Below are positions 50,138 to 61,755 of a DNA stretch of 64,000 bases, piece by piece. The first letter of the stretch is position 1, and each line of letters opens with the position of its first letter. The DNA is from Pontederia crassipes (taxonomy: Eukaryota; Streptophyta; Magnoliopsida; Commelinales; Pontederiaceae), in the NCBI GenBank assembly GCA_030549335.1, contig CM060192.1, positions 24,804,157 to 24,868,156 of the forward strand. Reading direction: 5' to 3'. The notes under the pieces are model-generated. The model ran no database searches and was not told the DNA's origin. It worked only from the letters and a program-made list of their open reading frames with translations. A program made the translations under genes and the position numbers.

Positions 50138-53100
50138 GAAAAAATCGATTTGAGACCTATGAGTTCCACTTTTGTATGTGATAGAGTAGAGGTCCCAAAT
50201 TTATCCAAACCTATATATTTCAAAAATTAAACAAACTAACAAGCATGCGGAAAAAAGAGAATGCGTTAGAAAACAACCATAAGAAATTGAGCAATTCTAA
50301 TCAAGAAAGGGGTTGCATAGAGCTTTATGACAGAAATAGGGAAACATAGTCAAATGTTTGCATAATGGCAGATGTTGGAAACCATACTCCGCCACTTTTA
50401 AGAATTCTTGATATGATCTCAATGTATTCAACAATGTTGTGTGCTGTATCCAGAAAAAAACAGGTCACAATGGCATCCCAGGAAGCTGCACAAAAGTTGA
50501 ATAAGGCAAGAAAGATCAACGAATATCAACTACAATTACTCTACAAATTCTGAATACATCGGAAAGACTAAATATAGTCATTTCACTCTTTGTTCGACAG
50601 ACAACAATCAAAACCAACATTGTAACAAAGTTACTCTGCACCTAGTTTACACCATACATGTTTTATAAACTGTGTTACCAAATAATGCAGCTCAAGCTAT
50701 CATATACATATTCTGAGAGTGAAAACCTTTTAGGTTGAGATTTTCTGTATTTTTTTTCTTCACAGATAAAAGATGTGAAAATTATAGACACTTCAAAGTT
50801 TGACTAAAATATGCATCTGATAAAGAATTGTTATAGCTGTACCTTCCTGGCTTTCATCATTATAGACTTCAACAAAGTCTCCACCGCACATGGAGAAGCC
50901 CTCAGTAATCCCAGCACTGTAAGAGAACCATTACATGTGTAAAACCAATTACATTATAAATAACTCCACACACATCTTTTGCTTTGTCATACGAGGAATG
51001 TCCAAGTATCAAATACCTTGATGGATGGATATCTGGAATTGAAACAGCCCGAAGCTGGTCGGCATCTGAGATAGAATTACAGTTGCTATGAAGCCATGGA
51101 TGAATTGTCCACTCACCAGCTTCTTGGGCACTGGGAAAGGACAAACTTGATCATTAGAGAAGTGAAAGAGGTAAGAAAAAATTATGGCCAGAATCCAGTG
51201 TAGATAACTCACTGATTAAGGATAAAACTAGAACAGATCATCATATAATATGAAAACTCGTTTCCTTGGCTTACAAAACCTGAACATAAAAATAGATTCT
51301 ATTAGCATCAAGTATAAAATGATAATGAACTGTTTTCTCAAAGACTTCTTCTGGCCAAACCAAGGGAAGAAATCTCCAAAGCCAGCCTTCCAAGTCCTGC
51401 ACCAGGAACCAAACAAGGAGGCCTGCAAAATAATGTTTAAATGACTTGTGTAATCATAAATTGAAGACTTTAATTTCTTTCAAGTGTACGAAGGACTAAC
51501 TCCTGTCTTAAGTCAGCTAAACCTTGGTCTTGACAAGGTGAATAAAAAATTAAGGACACATTCCTTTGAAGGATACCTAACAGTAAAAGCAGAATACCTT
51601 TGTCTATTTCGATCTGGAAATAAACGCTTAAGCTCTTCCAGGATAGGCTTGTAGCACTGGTCTCTCTCTTTCTGACCCTGGAGGCCAAGAGAAAACAAGG
51701 AAATAACTGTCAGCTGTTTGAATGGATACCATATGTTAACACCTAGTGGTTTAGGGAAAAGTTTTCACGCAAATAGTGAATCATCTGATAAAAGACGCAT
51801 CCTCAGATAAGTACCTCATGTGCCCAATCCCTTACAATGTTCCTTATAATGCATCTTACCTAACGCAAATGTTTCAAAAGAAAAGCATTAATGTCCAGTA
51901 CACTGGCCATATAAATACATCTTGTTGAGGAAACAACAAGATGGTGCAGCATCAATTTTGAAAATAGTAAAAAACATACAACAAAACTTGCAATATATGA
52001 AATACTGAAACCCATGAAGAAAATGATAAGAATACACATTCAACATAATTCAGAACTTCACCCATCAAGGCTTTCATTTTTCAGGAGGGAGCTCTAAAAC
52101 TTCAATCGTAAATTATGATGGTTTTGTTGCACATCATCATATTACAAGAACTGAGATACATTTGGTGGTCTATCCTTCATAGAAAGCACTTTAAAAATGT
52201 CATGTCAGTGATGCATAAAGCAGTTACATCTTTGGATTTGAAAGTTAATATAGTAAATAATTGAGAACTAGTAACATATTCAAGAGTGTTGAGATCGAAG
52301 TTAGAAGAATGCTGAAAAATGAGGATACCTTGTCAACATCAACTAGGGGAACATTTGATTGAAATGATGGATCCATCAAATCACACATTGGTGAATATAC
52401 CTAATATGCATAAAAATAAATGAATGAGATATTAATGGCAAACATCATACGAGAGCATTTATGGTTTAGATGCTATAAGGTTGGATTATATTGAAAGAAT
52501 AAAAAAGGAAACGAAAATATAATGAAATTAATACAAAACTATAGTAGTTACTGTTGTGTGGCTGATGGCCATGGATTCTCATATATAACTGACAAGACAA
52601 AGAAGAACCATGTCCAAATAAACAAATAGCCACATTTGCACATCCAAATGTGAGTAGATACATTCACACTCCACGTCAAGCTAACTCTACATATTCCTAG
52701 CAACCAACATATGACAGCTCCAATAATTCAACGAAGTCTCAGTTTACAAACTAACTGGAACCTGAAAGGAAATAGGAATAGTGCAGAATCTTCTAAAGGA
52801 AATGATACCTTCTGTTGTATTTCCTGAGGATATTGTGCTACAATAACTCAACTTTGAATCAGATTTTAAGTTTCCCAGAATTCACTGCGAGGAAAAAAAT
52901 AAGACGTTTATTAGTTAACTTTGTTTGACAAAGGCTAAAAACAATTGACTCTCCGTCTCCTCTCCAGCTGGTATGGATCATTTTCACACACCACAAACTG
53001 GCATAAATATGCTAAAGCATGAGATGGTTAACCATCACAAAAGAAAATCATGTAACAAGCTTCAATTTTATACAGTTCTCTGCTCTGTATTCTTCCTATC

Positions 53101-53361
53101 AGTATTTTTTTATTATTTTATTACCTGTCCGTTAATTCTTGGCCACTATTATGAAAATGACGACAACCTGCATTAAATAATGGCATGGCCACATTGATTC
53201 CCCAAAAAGTTCACCATTGTGGATAGCAGACTTTATCCCGCAGTCCTTAGATATTGTAGCAGTTCTTAGTATAGAAAGCATGCACCAACAACAACAACAA
53301 TAAAGCCTTATCCCACTAGGTGGGGTCGGCTACATGGATCATACGACGCCATTCCGCTCTA

Positions 53362-54540
53362 TTAGTAACCAAACCTTTCTGGTATATTATTCACCAATAG
53401 ATCTTGCTCTATTAGTTCGCCAAGTGTCCGCCTTGGCCTCCCTCTCCCTCTTTTAATCGGACTCCAGATTATTTGATCTACTCTTCTTACTGGCGCATCT
53501 AACGGTCTTCTCTGAACATGACCAAACCATCTCAAACGATTCTCTACCATTTTCTCACTAATAGGAGCCACTCCGACTCGTTCACGTATATGGTCATTCT
53601 TAATCTTATCTAATCTTGTATGACCACACATCCATCTCAACATCCTCATTTCGGCTACCCCCACTTTACGTTCATGTTGTCCCTTCATAGCCCAACATTC
53701 ACTACCATATAACACTGCTGGCCTTATAGCAGTACGATAGAATTTTCCTTTAACTTTATTGGGTACTTTTCTATCACAGAGAACTCCAGTGGCTTTCCTC
53801 CACTTACACCAACCAGCTTGAATTCTATGATTAACATCGTCATCAATCTCACCATCTTGTCTTACAATTGATCCTAAATATTTAAACTTTGTCACTTGAG
53901 GAATTATATCCTCCCCTAGCCTAACTTTCAAATCGTCTCTAAGTTGTTTATTTGTGAAATTGCTATGCATATATTCTGTTTTATTCCTACTTAAACGAAA
54001 ACCCTTTGACTCCAACGTATTTCTCCATATTTCCAATTTTATATTAATCTCTTCTCTTGAATCCGCTAAAAGTACTATATCATCCGCAAATAGCATGCAC
54101 TTAGGTACCTCCTCTGTGATATTCTCGGTTATAGCATCGATAACTAAGTTAAATAGATACGGGCTTAAAGCTGATCCTTGATGTAGGCCAATTCTTATAG
54201 GAAATTCATTTGTCTCACCTCCGGGTGTCCTAACCCTAGTCAATGCCCCATCGTACATATCTTGTATTACCTTAATGTAGGCAACACTCACCCTCTTCTT
54301 TTGCAAGGCTTTCCAAAGTACATCTCTTGGTACCCGATCATACGCCTTCTCTAAGTCAATGAAAGTCATATGTAAGTCTCTTCTCCTACTTCGATACTTC
54401 TCCATCATCCCCCTTAGTAAATAAATCGCCTCTGTAGTGGATCTTCCTGGCATGAACCCAAATTGTCTCTCAGAAATACTAGTCTCCATTCTCAATCTAT
54501 GCTCAATCACTTTTTTCCATAATTTCATTGTGTGACTCAT
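53362..54540 (-). pseudogene. RTE LINE reverse-transcriptase ORF segment, open over 392 codons
   Basis: A continuous open segment from WKKVIEHRLRMETSISERQFG through AYDRVPR, GLHQGSALSPYLF, LFADDIVL and the C-terminal [17 protein letters not shown] and [16 protein letters not shown]. The N-terminal RT part lies at 55096-55584, separated by the nested LINE. The last residues before the stop differ by a frameshift from the other copies. Confidence 0.9.
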
Positions 54541-54623
54541 AAGTTTAGTCCCTCTATAATTTACACAATTCTGAATATCCCCTTTATTTTTGTAAATAGG
54601 AACTAATGTACTTAATCTCCAGT

Positions 54624-55080
54624 AAAATTCTATCGTACTGCTATAAGGCCAGCAGTGTTATATGGTAGTGAATGTTGGGCTATGAAGGGACAACATGAAC
54701 GTAAAGTGGGGGTAGCCGAAATGAAGATGTTGAGATGGATGTGTGGTCATACAAGATTAGATAAGATTAGGAATGACCATATACGTGAACGAGTCGGAGT
54801 GGCTCCTATTAGTGAGAAAATGGTAGAGAATCGTTTGAGATGGTTTGGTCATGTTCAGAGAAGACCATTAGATGCGTCAGTAAGAAGAGTAGATCAAATA
54901 ATCTGGAGTCCGATTAAAAGAGGGAGAGGGAGGCCAAGGCGGACACTTGGCGAACTAATAGAGCAAGAACTATTGGTGAATAATATATCGAAAGGTTTGG
55001 TTACTAATAGAGCGGAATGGCGTCGTATGATCCATGTAGCCGACCCCACCTAGTGGGATAAGGCTTTGTTGTTGTTGTTG
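54624..55080 (+). mobile_element. LINE fragment nested in the second LINE, opposite orientation
   Basis: This 457-bp 3' fragment (from AAAATTCTATCGTACTGC, coding [15 protein letters not shown].. and ending CACCTAGTGGGATAAGG(GTT)n) is flanked by a perfect duplication TACTTAATCTCCAGT (54609-54623 and 55081-55095). That sequence belongs to the host LINE's own RT region. Confidence 0.95.
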
Positions 55081-58000
55081 TACTTAATCTCCAGTCATCA
55101 GGCATCTTTTTCGACCGTAAAATCTCATTAAATAGTTTACATAACCACAACACACATTTTTCTCCTAAACATTTCCAAACTTCAATCGGTATACCATCCG
55201 GTCCAATGGCTTTACCATTCTCCATTTTCTTAAGAGCTTCGCTAACCTCCGAGACTCTAATTCTACGATAAAATGACCTATTAAGCTCACATTCGCTAAC
55301 TGTCAAGTCCTCCAAATCACAACGGGAACCTTCACATCCATCATTAAATAGCTTATAGAAATACTCTTCCCATCTGTTCTTAATATCTCCTTCAGTAACT
55401 AAAACCTTACCAACTTCATTTTTTATGCATCTTACTTGATCCAAATCTCTCGACTCCTTCTCTTTATTCCTTGCAATCTTGTAAATCCTTTGTTCACTAG
55501 CCTTTGTCCCTAACTCCTTATAAAACCCCTCATATGCTTTAGCACGAGCATCACTAATTGCCTTCTTAGCCTCCCTTTTCGCCAGTTCGTCAGGATTGTG
55601 AATTTTGACCAGAAATACAATCAGCACATAATATTCACCTTTTCAAGTTTCTCAACACATTAATATCATGATGAAAAACAAGGACACCGAGATCCAAAAC
55701 TAATCAGGTAATGTTGTCAACAAAGAGTTTTAGAATATAATGTTTACCTTTATGTTATTATTATTTTTTTTTTGAAAGGGATGATGGAAATCGAATTACC
55801 TTTATGTTATTGATTTATAATGCTTACCTTCTAAGTCTTTGGTATTTGAGTGGAAGTTGGGAGAGAAGTGCCTGCAGGTTTCAGAGTAGGAAACCTTGTC
55901 AGTCTCATAAGAACAAAAAGTACCAGATTATTCTTGCTAATAGCCAAACAAGCATCGACTGAGGAGTTGAAAGATAAGGAAACCAAAAGTTGTTCTGCAT
56001 ACTCATATCATAAATTATGTTTATTAACATGCAGAAAAATGTGGAATGGATAGTTGCATACGTTCAAACTGAGGAGATAGCGTTCATCTAAAGTGGAAAA
56101 GTACATACCTTATGTGCAGGTGAAAGTTTTTTAAATGATCTTTCATATCTTCTGACATCTGCCTCAGCAGCATCAGGATAACTGAGAAGATATTTCGAAA
56201 ATAAGTCAGACAGAAAGAGAGAGGAAAGAAGGTACAAGCTTGGCTTCCACGTATAATGAGCAGTATCTACATTTTTATACATGAACTGAATAAAAAAAGT
56301 GTACTTAGGCACAATGGTTAATCTGCCCTTTTCGTGATCGAGAGCTCACATGTTCGAGCCATGGAAATAGCTTCATTGGATAAGCAAAATCCCCAGCTAA
56401 CTTGCAAGTGCCAACACTTATTAAGGTTTATCCTGTCGACCATCCTTAAGATATCTGAAGCAACATGGTAATGAAACTAAAGCAGGAGGACTGGGATTTT
56501 CAGATGACTAGTTGCACGGTTGCACCTTTAGAGAAAGACTACTTGTAAAGGGAACTTAGAATCCAAAAGAAATACCAGCAGGTAATTTGATATGATGTGT
56601 TTATTCAAAAGAATCAAGTTCCTAAACACAGAAAGAGAAACACAAGTGGAATTACTAATGGTGCATTACCATCAGGTATATGCCTCAGTCTGGCAAGATA
56701 TTTTTTACTTACAATATACATTACATAAGAGTGCAAATGTGACATCACTGCTAAGTGCATAAGGGTCACCATTGAATCAAGAAACATACATTCTCTTAGC
56801 AAGGGTACACAACGAAGGATATGGACCATTGGCAATCTTAAACCCCCTTCGTCCAACCCAGCAAAAGTTGGGATCGTGCAGTGGACACACTTTTTGGCAC
56901 GTCATATTTGATTAAATTTCTTTACCAACAAAGCAACTATGGAAAAAAAATTTCAAATTGCTGCCATGCTTCAAGATTGAGAGTGTTAGTAACTACTACA
57001 CTAGAAGGAAAAGCAGCATCTGTGATTCCTAGTGGACGTTCAAGAACCACGAACGTCCCTTAGAAAACGAAGGAGACCATCTAATGGCAACTACTAATAC
57101 AACGACTTGACATAATCGAACTTGCACGATGAGATTACATAAGTTACAGATGACATTGTATTTGTGAATCCTCCTGGTATGGCTTATGCATGAACACTAG
57201 AAATCCGTTTTGCAAGCAAACATAATATAAGAAGCCAGAAGACCAACCCCCAAGCTTCAGGAGAAAAAGAAATGGATAAATGGGTTTAGTTGATGAAATT
57301 CTTCGCGAACCCAGCAACTTTAGGACAATCTATGAATCTCAAACCCTCGAATTGGCTGAGTAGAGAGAGAGAGAAAGAGCGTTACTTGACGTAGGCGCTG
57401 ATGATGCGACGGAGGGATTTGACCTCGAGGGCTTCCTCCAGTTTGCTGTACTGCCGCTCGCCGCCCATCGATGGCGGTCCTCCTCCTACTCCTCCTCACC
57501 GCCGCTGCCGCTACCACCACCATATCCCTCCGCTTGTTCATGATCCATATCGCTGCATGCTCCTGGTGCGAATAAGAAATCTGCGTTTGGGGAAAGGAAC
57601 GGAGAAAAATTAGAGACCCATCGACGCGCCAGTGGAGTTTTAGAGCTTAGAAGTCCAAATTCTGGTTCGCGTTTCGGCGACTCGTCGCGGACCGCACCGA
57701 ACCACGACCGCGGTTCACTGCGGCTTTTGTTCTCGGTCCAATCGTGTATTAGCAGAATCATGGTAGTCTTATCATTTTGCCTTTGATTTTAGCATTTTCT
57801 CTGTTTTCGCGATTTCAGTGGCCACAGGACACTATTTGATTTTAAGAAATATTGTTATTTCAAACTACATTATTATCATTCTATTTGTTCTTACAAAAGT
57901 AAAAAAAAAATGTTCAGCACTCACACGCTGAAGTGAGAATAATAATTTTTGGAGTGTCATTATTAATGTCCAAAAATTTATGTAAGAACTTTACTATCAC

Positions 58001-59091
58001 GACTCGAAAATTCACCCTAAAAGTTTTGAGCATTTAAGGTAATTTTACGTCATTAGCTCGTTCGCCATAACATCATCATAATAAAAATGATAAATATGAC
58101 TGTTGCGGAAATTAATTATCAAAATAAAACTTGTATTTTCAACGGAAGTCTTGAATAAAAAACCATTGCGATTAATGTCATAGGAAAAACTAATAGTTCA
58201 TTAATAAGAAAAATAATTCTAAAATAGTAGCCTAACGGACTCATGACATTATTCTTAGCCTAGACCATGTGCAACTTACCATTATGAGTTGAGCCAGCCA
58301 TCCATCCAAGCATATTAGTTATCTACACGCATCCAGGTGCGGGTTTACAGTTAGAGTATGTAAAGACCATACAGTGTATGTTATGCATCATATGCAAGAT
58401 ACTACATGACATATATGATAATTTTATAATAACAAGGAACATATATGCATATCATGTCAAAGTCATAAAATATGCATATCATTGGTTCATATCATAAGGT
58501 CATCAGTAATAATAACGAAATTGACATGTAAACATTTTCATCAATTCATTAGTCAGTCAGTACAGTAGGCATACCAAGTGACTAGCATTTGTTCTTACCT
58601 TGCCTCAGTCATATCCTCAGAATTGCTTTATAACCCATTGGATCTCACGTTCATGATCATTTCAGTTCAGTCTTTGATCTTATCAGTAATTGAAGAATTT
58701 AAGTCGTTGTCTCAGTAGACTAGCTAGGCCTTGGAGTCGAGGCTCCGTGGGATATACGTACCATTTTTAGTAAGATACAATTATTTCCTCAGAAAATACT
58801 AACTCCATAGTGCAGGGCACAGTAATTTTTTGAAGGAAATTCTAGCACAATGGAGCAGGCATAGTATTTTCTGTAATCAGTTTGAGGAGCGATAAGTAAT
58901 GGTATTCTTCGATTTGATTTATTATTATCACAATCATTAATCAGTTTACGTCACTCAGTCTTTAAATTTTAACCTAATTATGACTGTCCATGCAATTCGT
59001 GTATCTAGGTTCATATACGATCATTAATCACTAATACATAATAGTAAATCTTTAAAATAATATAAATATAACATAAATCAATTTTTTGGTC

Positions 59092-59215
59092 TATCACGAC
59101 CGTAATAGGTTCCATCACGACCGTGACAGAGATATGGTTTCCTTACGCCTTTCGTCACGGTAGTTACCGATAGAGTCACGACCGTGCTACCCTATCACGG
59201 TCGTTCCGGGACCTA
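59092..59215. repeat. Clustered direct and inverted TCACGACCGT motifs
   Basis: ATCACGACCGT, ATCACGACCGT, GTCACGGTAG, GTCACGACCGT and ATCACGGTCGT occur within ~125 bases, mixing both orientations and able to form hairpins. No known function. Confidence 0.7.
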
Positions 59216-59611
59216 GCAAGGCCGTGCCAACGTCCTGAAAGTCCAATCTTCTACCCGTAAGTATTGATTTTTGACATTAAAATTCCAATAAAAATAGTTT
59301 AAAATATCATAAATATTTCAGATATGATCTCTTAGCATATATGCATCATAAAACACATTAAAACATGCAATTTTCATTCATTAACAAGAGTTGAGACTTT
59401 TTCTTAGGAATTCATACAATATCAGAATTTATTCTCTGCATAGTATTCTCATAGCAGTCACAAAATATTAATAAGTTAACCTATACTTGTTCTTTTCAGA
59501 TGATTATAGTTTTCACAGAAGGATAACACGAACCTTTAACTTAGGGATAAATTTCAAACCCTAATTCAGTTTTTTAATTTACTATATATTTTACAATTTG
59601 GTCTCGCTGTT

Positions 59612-59965
59612 ACCCGAGATAGCATAACACCGGTCCAATTTTTAGATCATAACTATTTGTATACGACTTCAAATCATATGAAACCAATTTCTATAGAAAC
59701 TAGAATTCTAGGGTTTTCATCATATATTATTTGTAATTTTTGGATAAGAAAAACTTATCTAAACAATTATTACAAAATAGTAACGAATTCCCGAGATAGC
59801 ACGACATCAGTACGATGTTTGGATCATAAATTTTTGTATACAACTCCAAATCATATGAAACTAATTTCTGTGGAAACTAGACTTCGAGAGGTTTCCATAG
59901 ATATATTATTTTTAATTTTTGGATAAGTAAAACCTATCCAAATAATTATTACAACATAGTCACGA
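59612..59965. repeat. Tandem duplication of ~182 bp
   Basis: Two copies start CCCGAGATAGCA(T/C)(A/G)AC and run through CATATGAAAC, TGGATAAG.AAAACYTATC and AATTATTACAA, at about 59612-59790 and 59790-59965. It lies inside the second solo-LTR-like sequence. Confidence 0.8.
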
Positions 59966-60140
59966 ATTTAATAAATTATGTAACATAAATCATACAACTC
60001 TCAATCAAAATCTTTATCAAGAACAGAGTATTCTTGAAACTCTCAATCCAAATAAAAACATCACTGAGAGGGAAGAGAGAGGTTTGGATCTCCTTACACG
60101 CCTTTAGAGTTTTAGTGAAAACCCTAATCTTAATCCTAAT

Positions 60141-60172
60141 TCTTTCTTCTTCTTCTTCTTCTTCTTCTTCTT
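60141..60172. repeat. (CTT)n microsatellite
   Basis: Perfect TTC repeat inside the second solo-LTR-like sequence. Confidence 0.9.
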
Positions 60173-60376
60173 GAAGAGGGGTGCTGGCCGTGAGGATGGG
60201 AGGAGAGAAAAAGAAAAGAGAGGGTTGTGTGGCTTAGGGCATATGGGAGTACTTATAGGTTGGGTTTTAGGCTTGTTAGACTAGTAACTTCATAATTGAG
60301 CCTTAATTAGCTATATATTTTTTCTATTTATTTTTTTCTTTTCCTTTTATTTTATTTTTGAGGATATTACATTTGC

Positions 60377-61755
60377 ACTTACTTAAAATATTATCCATTT
60401 TACAAGAACTTTTGAAGAACGAGCAGAAATGAAATAGTGAAATGAAATGGATTCAATAGAGAGGTCTTTTCATAACGGATGACTCTCACAATCATCATGC
60501 ATAGAGACTCATTATCCATCATTAGGAGTCAGACCTGGTATGTCTTAAGGGGATCCTTTCCCCTTTCCTCTAGTTTTTAAACTTTTATTAGTTTTATATA
60601 TCAATATTTAAATTTTAGAACTAAAAATCAATTCTAACCCCTCTTAAATGTAACTATAATATTATTTTAATACAACGTTTACCTCACTTATTAGTTGTTT
60701 AAATCATAACCCGCAATATCTTACCATGTCGAGGTCATGCTACTGATATCTCATTAGAGACTAATTCAAAACATGCCTATTGCATCAAATATTATTTGAC
60801 CAGTAGGATTACTATTTTATAGGTTTTTTTATTCTACTAATTTAAAAGATTTATTTTTATTTCTATTTAGCCGAAAAGGTTTTATTTTATTGGATAACTA
60901 AAAAATAGTCACAATCATCAAGTTACTATTTACTTGAGTTATCTTAAAATAAGTAATTACACATTAAATTGTTAAACTTAAATCAAGTCTTTAAAAAGAT
61001 TTAACTAATCTTATGGTCCCATAGAGCTAGTAACAGAGGTAGACTCATACTTCAGGAGAGCCAAGCACATATAGACATTTTTGTTTTATTTAGTTTTTTT
61101 ACTCTTATATATATAGGGATTAATGGTTGTCCCCCTAGTGATATGGAGGGACAACACTGATGTCCGATGCATGATGGATGTGCGGATGGAAAGCGGGCAG
61201 TTCATCAAGTTCTATTGGACAGTTCAATGCGTTCCCAAAGCTCTAGACCCTGCCGATGTAGTTGTTGGCTCCTCTGTGAGCCCCTTGGGTTCCTTTGTGA
61301 TACGAGAGGCTGACGAACCTGCAAGGAAGGGTGGATGGGCGGGGGTGGGGGTGGGGGTGAGCTCCGCCGCAAGGAGGAGGGTGGGTCAAGGGGTCGAAGA
61401 CAAGAATCGACGGGAGGAGGGGGTGAGGGGATTGAAGAGGAGCGTTGGTGGTGAGTCGAGGAGGAGGTCAAAGGTGGTGGGCGAGCTCCAAGGGCACAAA
61501 TGCCAATGATGAGGGGCGACGATGAGAACAACGAGCTCCACTGCCCGCGACAAGGAAGGGGGGGAGGGGAGGTGAGAGCATTTTCTTTTCTATTCTTTTT
61601 TTTGGGGGGGTGGGGGGTGGGGGGGGTGGGGGGAGGGGTTCCAAGATGAGTGGGGGAGGAGTGAGCTCCGCCGTCGGGAGTTGAAGAGGAGCTTTGGTGG
61701 TGAGTCGAGGTCAAAGACACAGCAAAGGGGGGGGGGGGGAGGGTGAGAGCGTTGG
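60377..61755. other. Intergenic: AT-rich then strongly G-rich
   Basis: 60377-61110 is AT-rich with no gene. From 61120 the plus strand becomes G-rich. A 128-codon frame at 61123-61509 has no recognised family and looks like a by-product of composition. GAAGAGGAGCKTTGGTGGTGAGTCGAGG occurs twice (about 61435 and 61682), marking a local duplication. Confidence 0.5.
61604..61638 (+). repeat. G-run cluster with G-quadruplex potential
   Basis: Five G-runs of four or more bases separated by single T or A residues lie within 35 bases, which satisfies the standard G-quadruplex pattern on the plus strand. Confidence 0.8.

Larger units (their letters stand above)
47871..50178 (-). mobile_element. 5'-truncated RTE-type LINE inserted in a coding exon
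   Basis: About 2.3 kb. On the minus strand it starts within the end of the endonuclease domain (SGTHRSQIDFF.. followed by CKVIPGHEVTTQHRLLV), continues through a linker and reverse transcriptase (GIPIEVWK, FGFMPGRST, AYDRVPR, GLHQGSALSPYLF, and the catalytic FADD in LFADDIVL), and ends with CACCTAGTGGGATAAG and a (GTT)n tail. The frame is interrupted near 49003 and at a stop near 48414, so it is not competent. Insertion is in the same orientation as the host gene. Confidence 0.95.
53285..55584 (-). mobile_element. 5'-truncated RTE LINE, second large copy
   Basis: The minus-strand element begins in the linker before RT (LAKREAKKAISDARAKAYEG) and ends with CACCTAGTGGGATAAGG and a (GTT)n tail at about 53286-53300. 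It is very similar to the copy at 47871-50178. No target-site duplication could be found: left flank GAAAGCATGCAC, right flank GTTCGTCAGGATTG. It lies in the methyltransferase gene between exon 3 and the next recognised exon. Another LINE is nested at 54624-55080. Confidence 0.92.
47390..57468 (-). pseudogene. Carnosine N-methyltransferase-like gene, disrupted by LINEs
   Basis: Exons on the minus strand, in order: 57386-57468, 56109-56181, 55828-55871, [missing exon], possibly 52809-52884, 52329-52400, 51815-51859, 51598-51677, 51361-51422, 51213-51279, 51017-51130, 50843-50916, 50388-50485, 50189-50210 joined to 47836-47870, 47682-47750, 47525-47578, 47390-47431. All junctions except around the missing exon keep frame. 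The family (N2227 domain, human CARNMT1, Arabidopsis At2g32170) methylates carnosine-type substrates with S-adenosylmethionine. Visible are LEEALEVKSLRRIISAYV, the SAM-binding VPGAGLGRLALEIS, QGNEFSYYMM, GEWTIHPWLHSN, SMCGGDFVEVY, CFFLDTAHNIVEYIE and GGVWINLGPLLYHF. Two defects argue for loss: a LINE inside the LLYHF exon, and absence of the segment expected after KYQRLR. The 76-bp candidate exon has stops in all frames. An alternative is that the terminal product is truncated but expressed. Confidence 0.85.
57995..60371. repeat. Second solo-LTR-like sequence (~2.4 kb)
   Basis: It starts TATCACGACTCG and ends GAGGATATTACA, comparable to the solo-LTR-like insertion at 28501-31517 (TGTCATGACCCC..GATATTACA). 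Flanking pentamers TTTAC (57990-57994) and TTTGC (60372-60376) match at four of five positions. The interior is non-coding and contains a CTT microsatellite, a tandem duplication near 59.6-60.0 kb, and clustered TCACGACCGT motifs. Confidence 0.7.

Noticed and set aside
57486..57549. Upstream MDHEQAEGYGGG frame of the methyltransferase gene
   Set aside because: A short Gly-rich frame ending before, and out of frame with, the MGGERQYSK start; at most an upstream ORF.
61123..61509. 128-codon plus-strand frame
   Set aside because: No recognisable family; the second half is Arg/Gly/Val from G-rich repeats.
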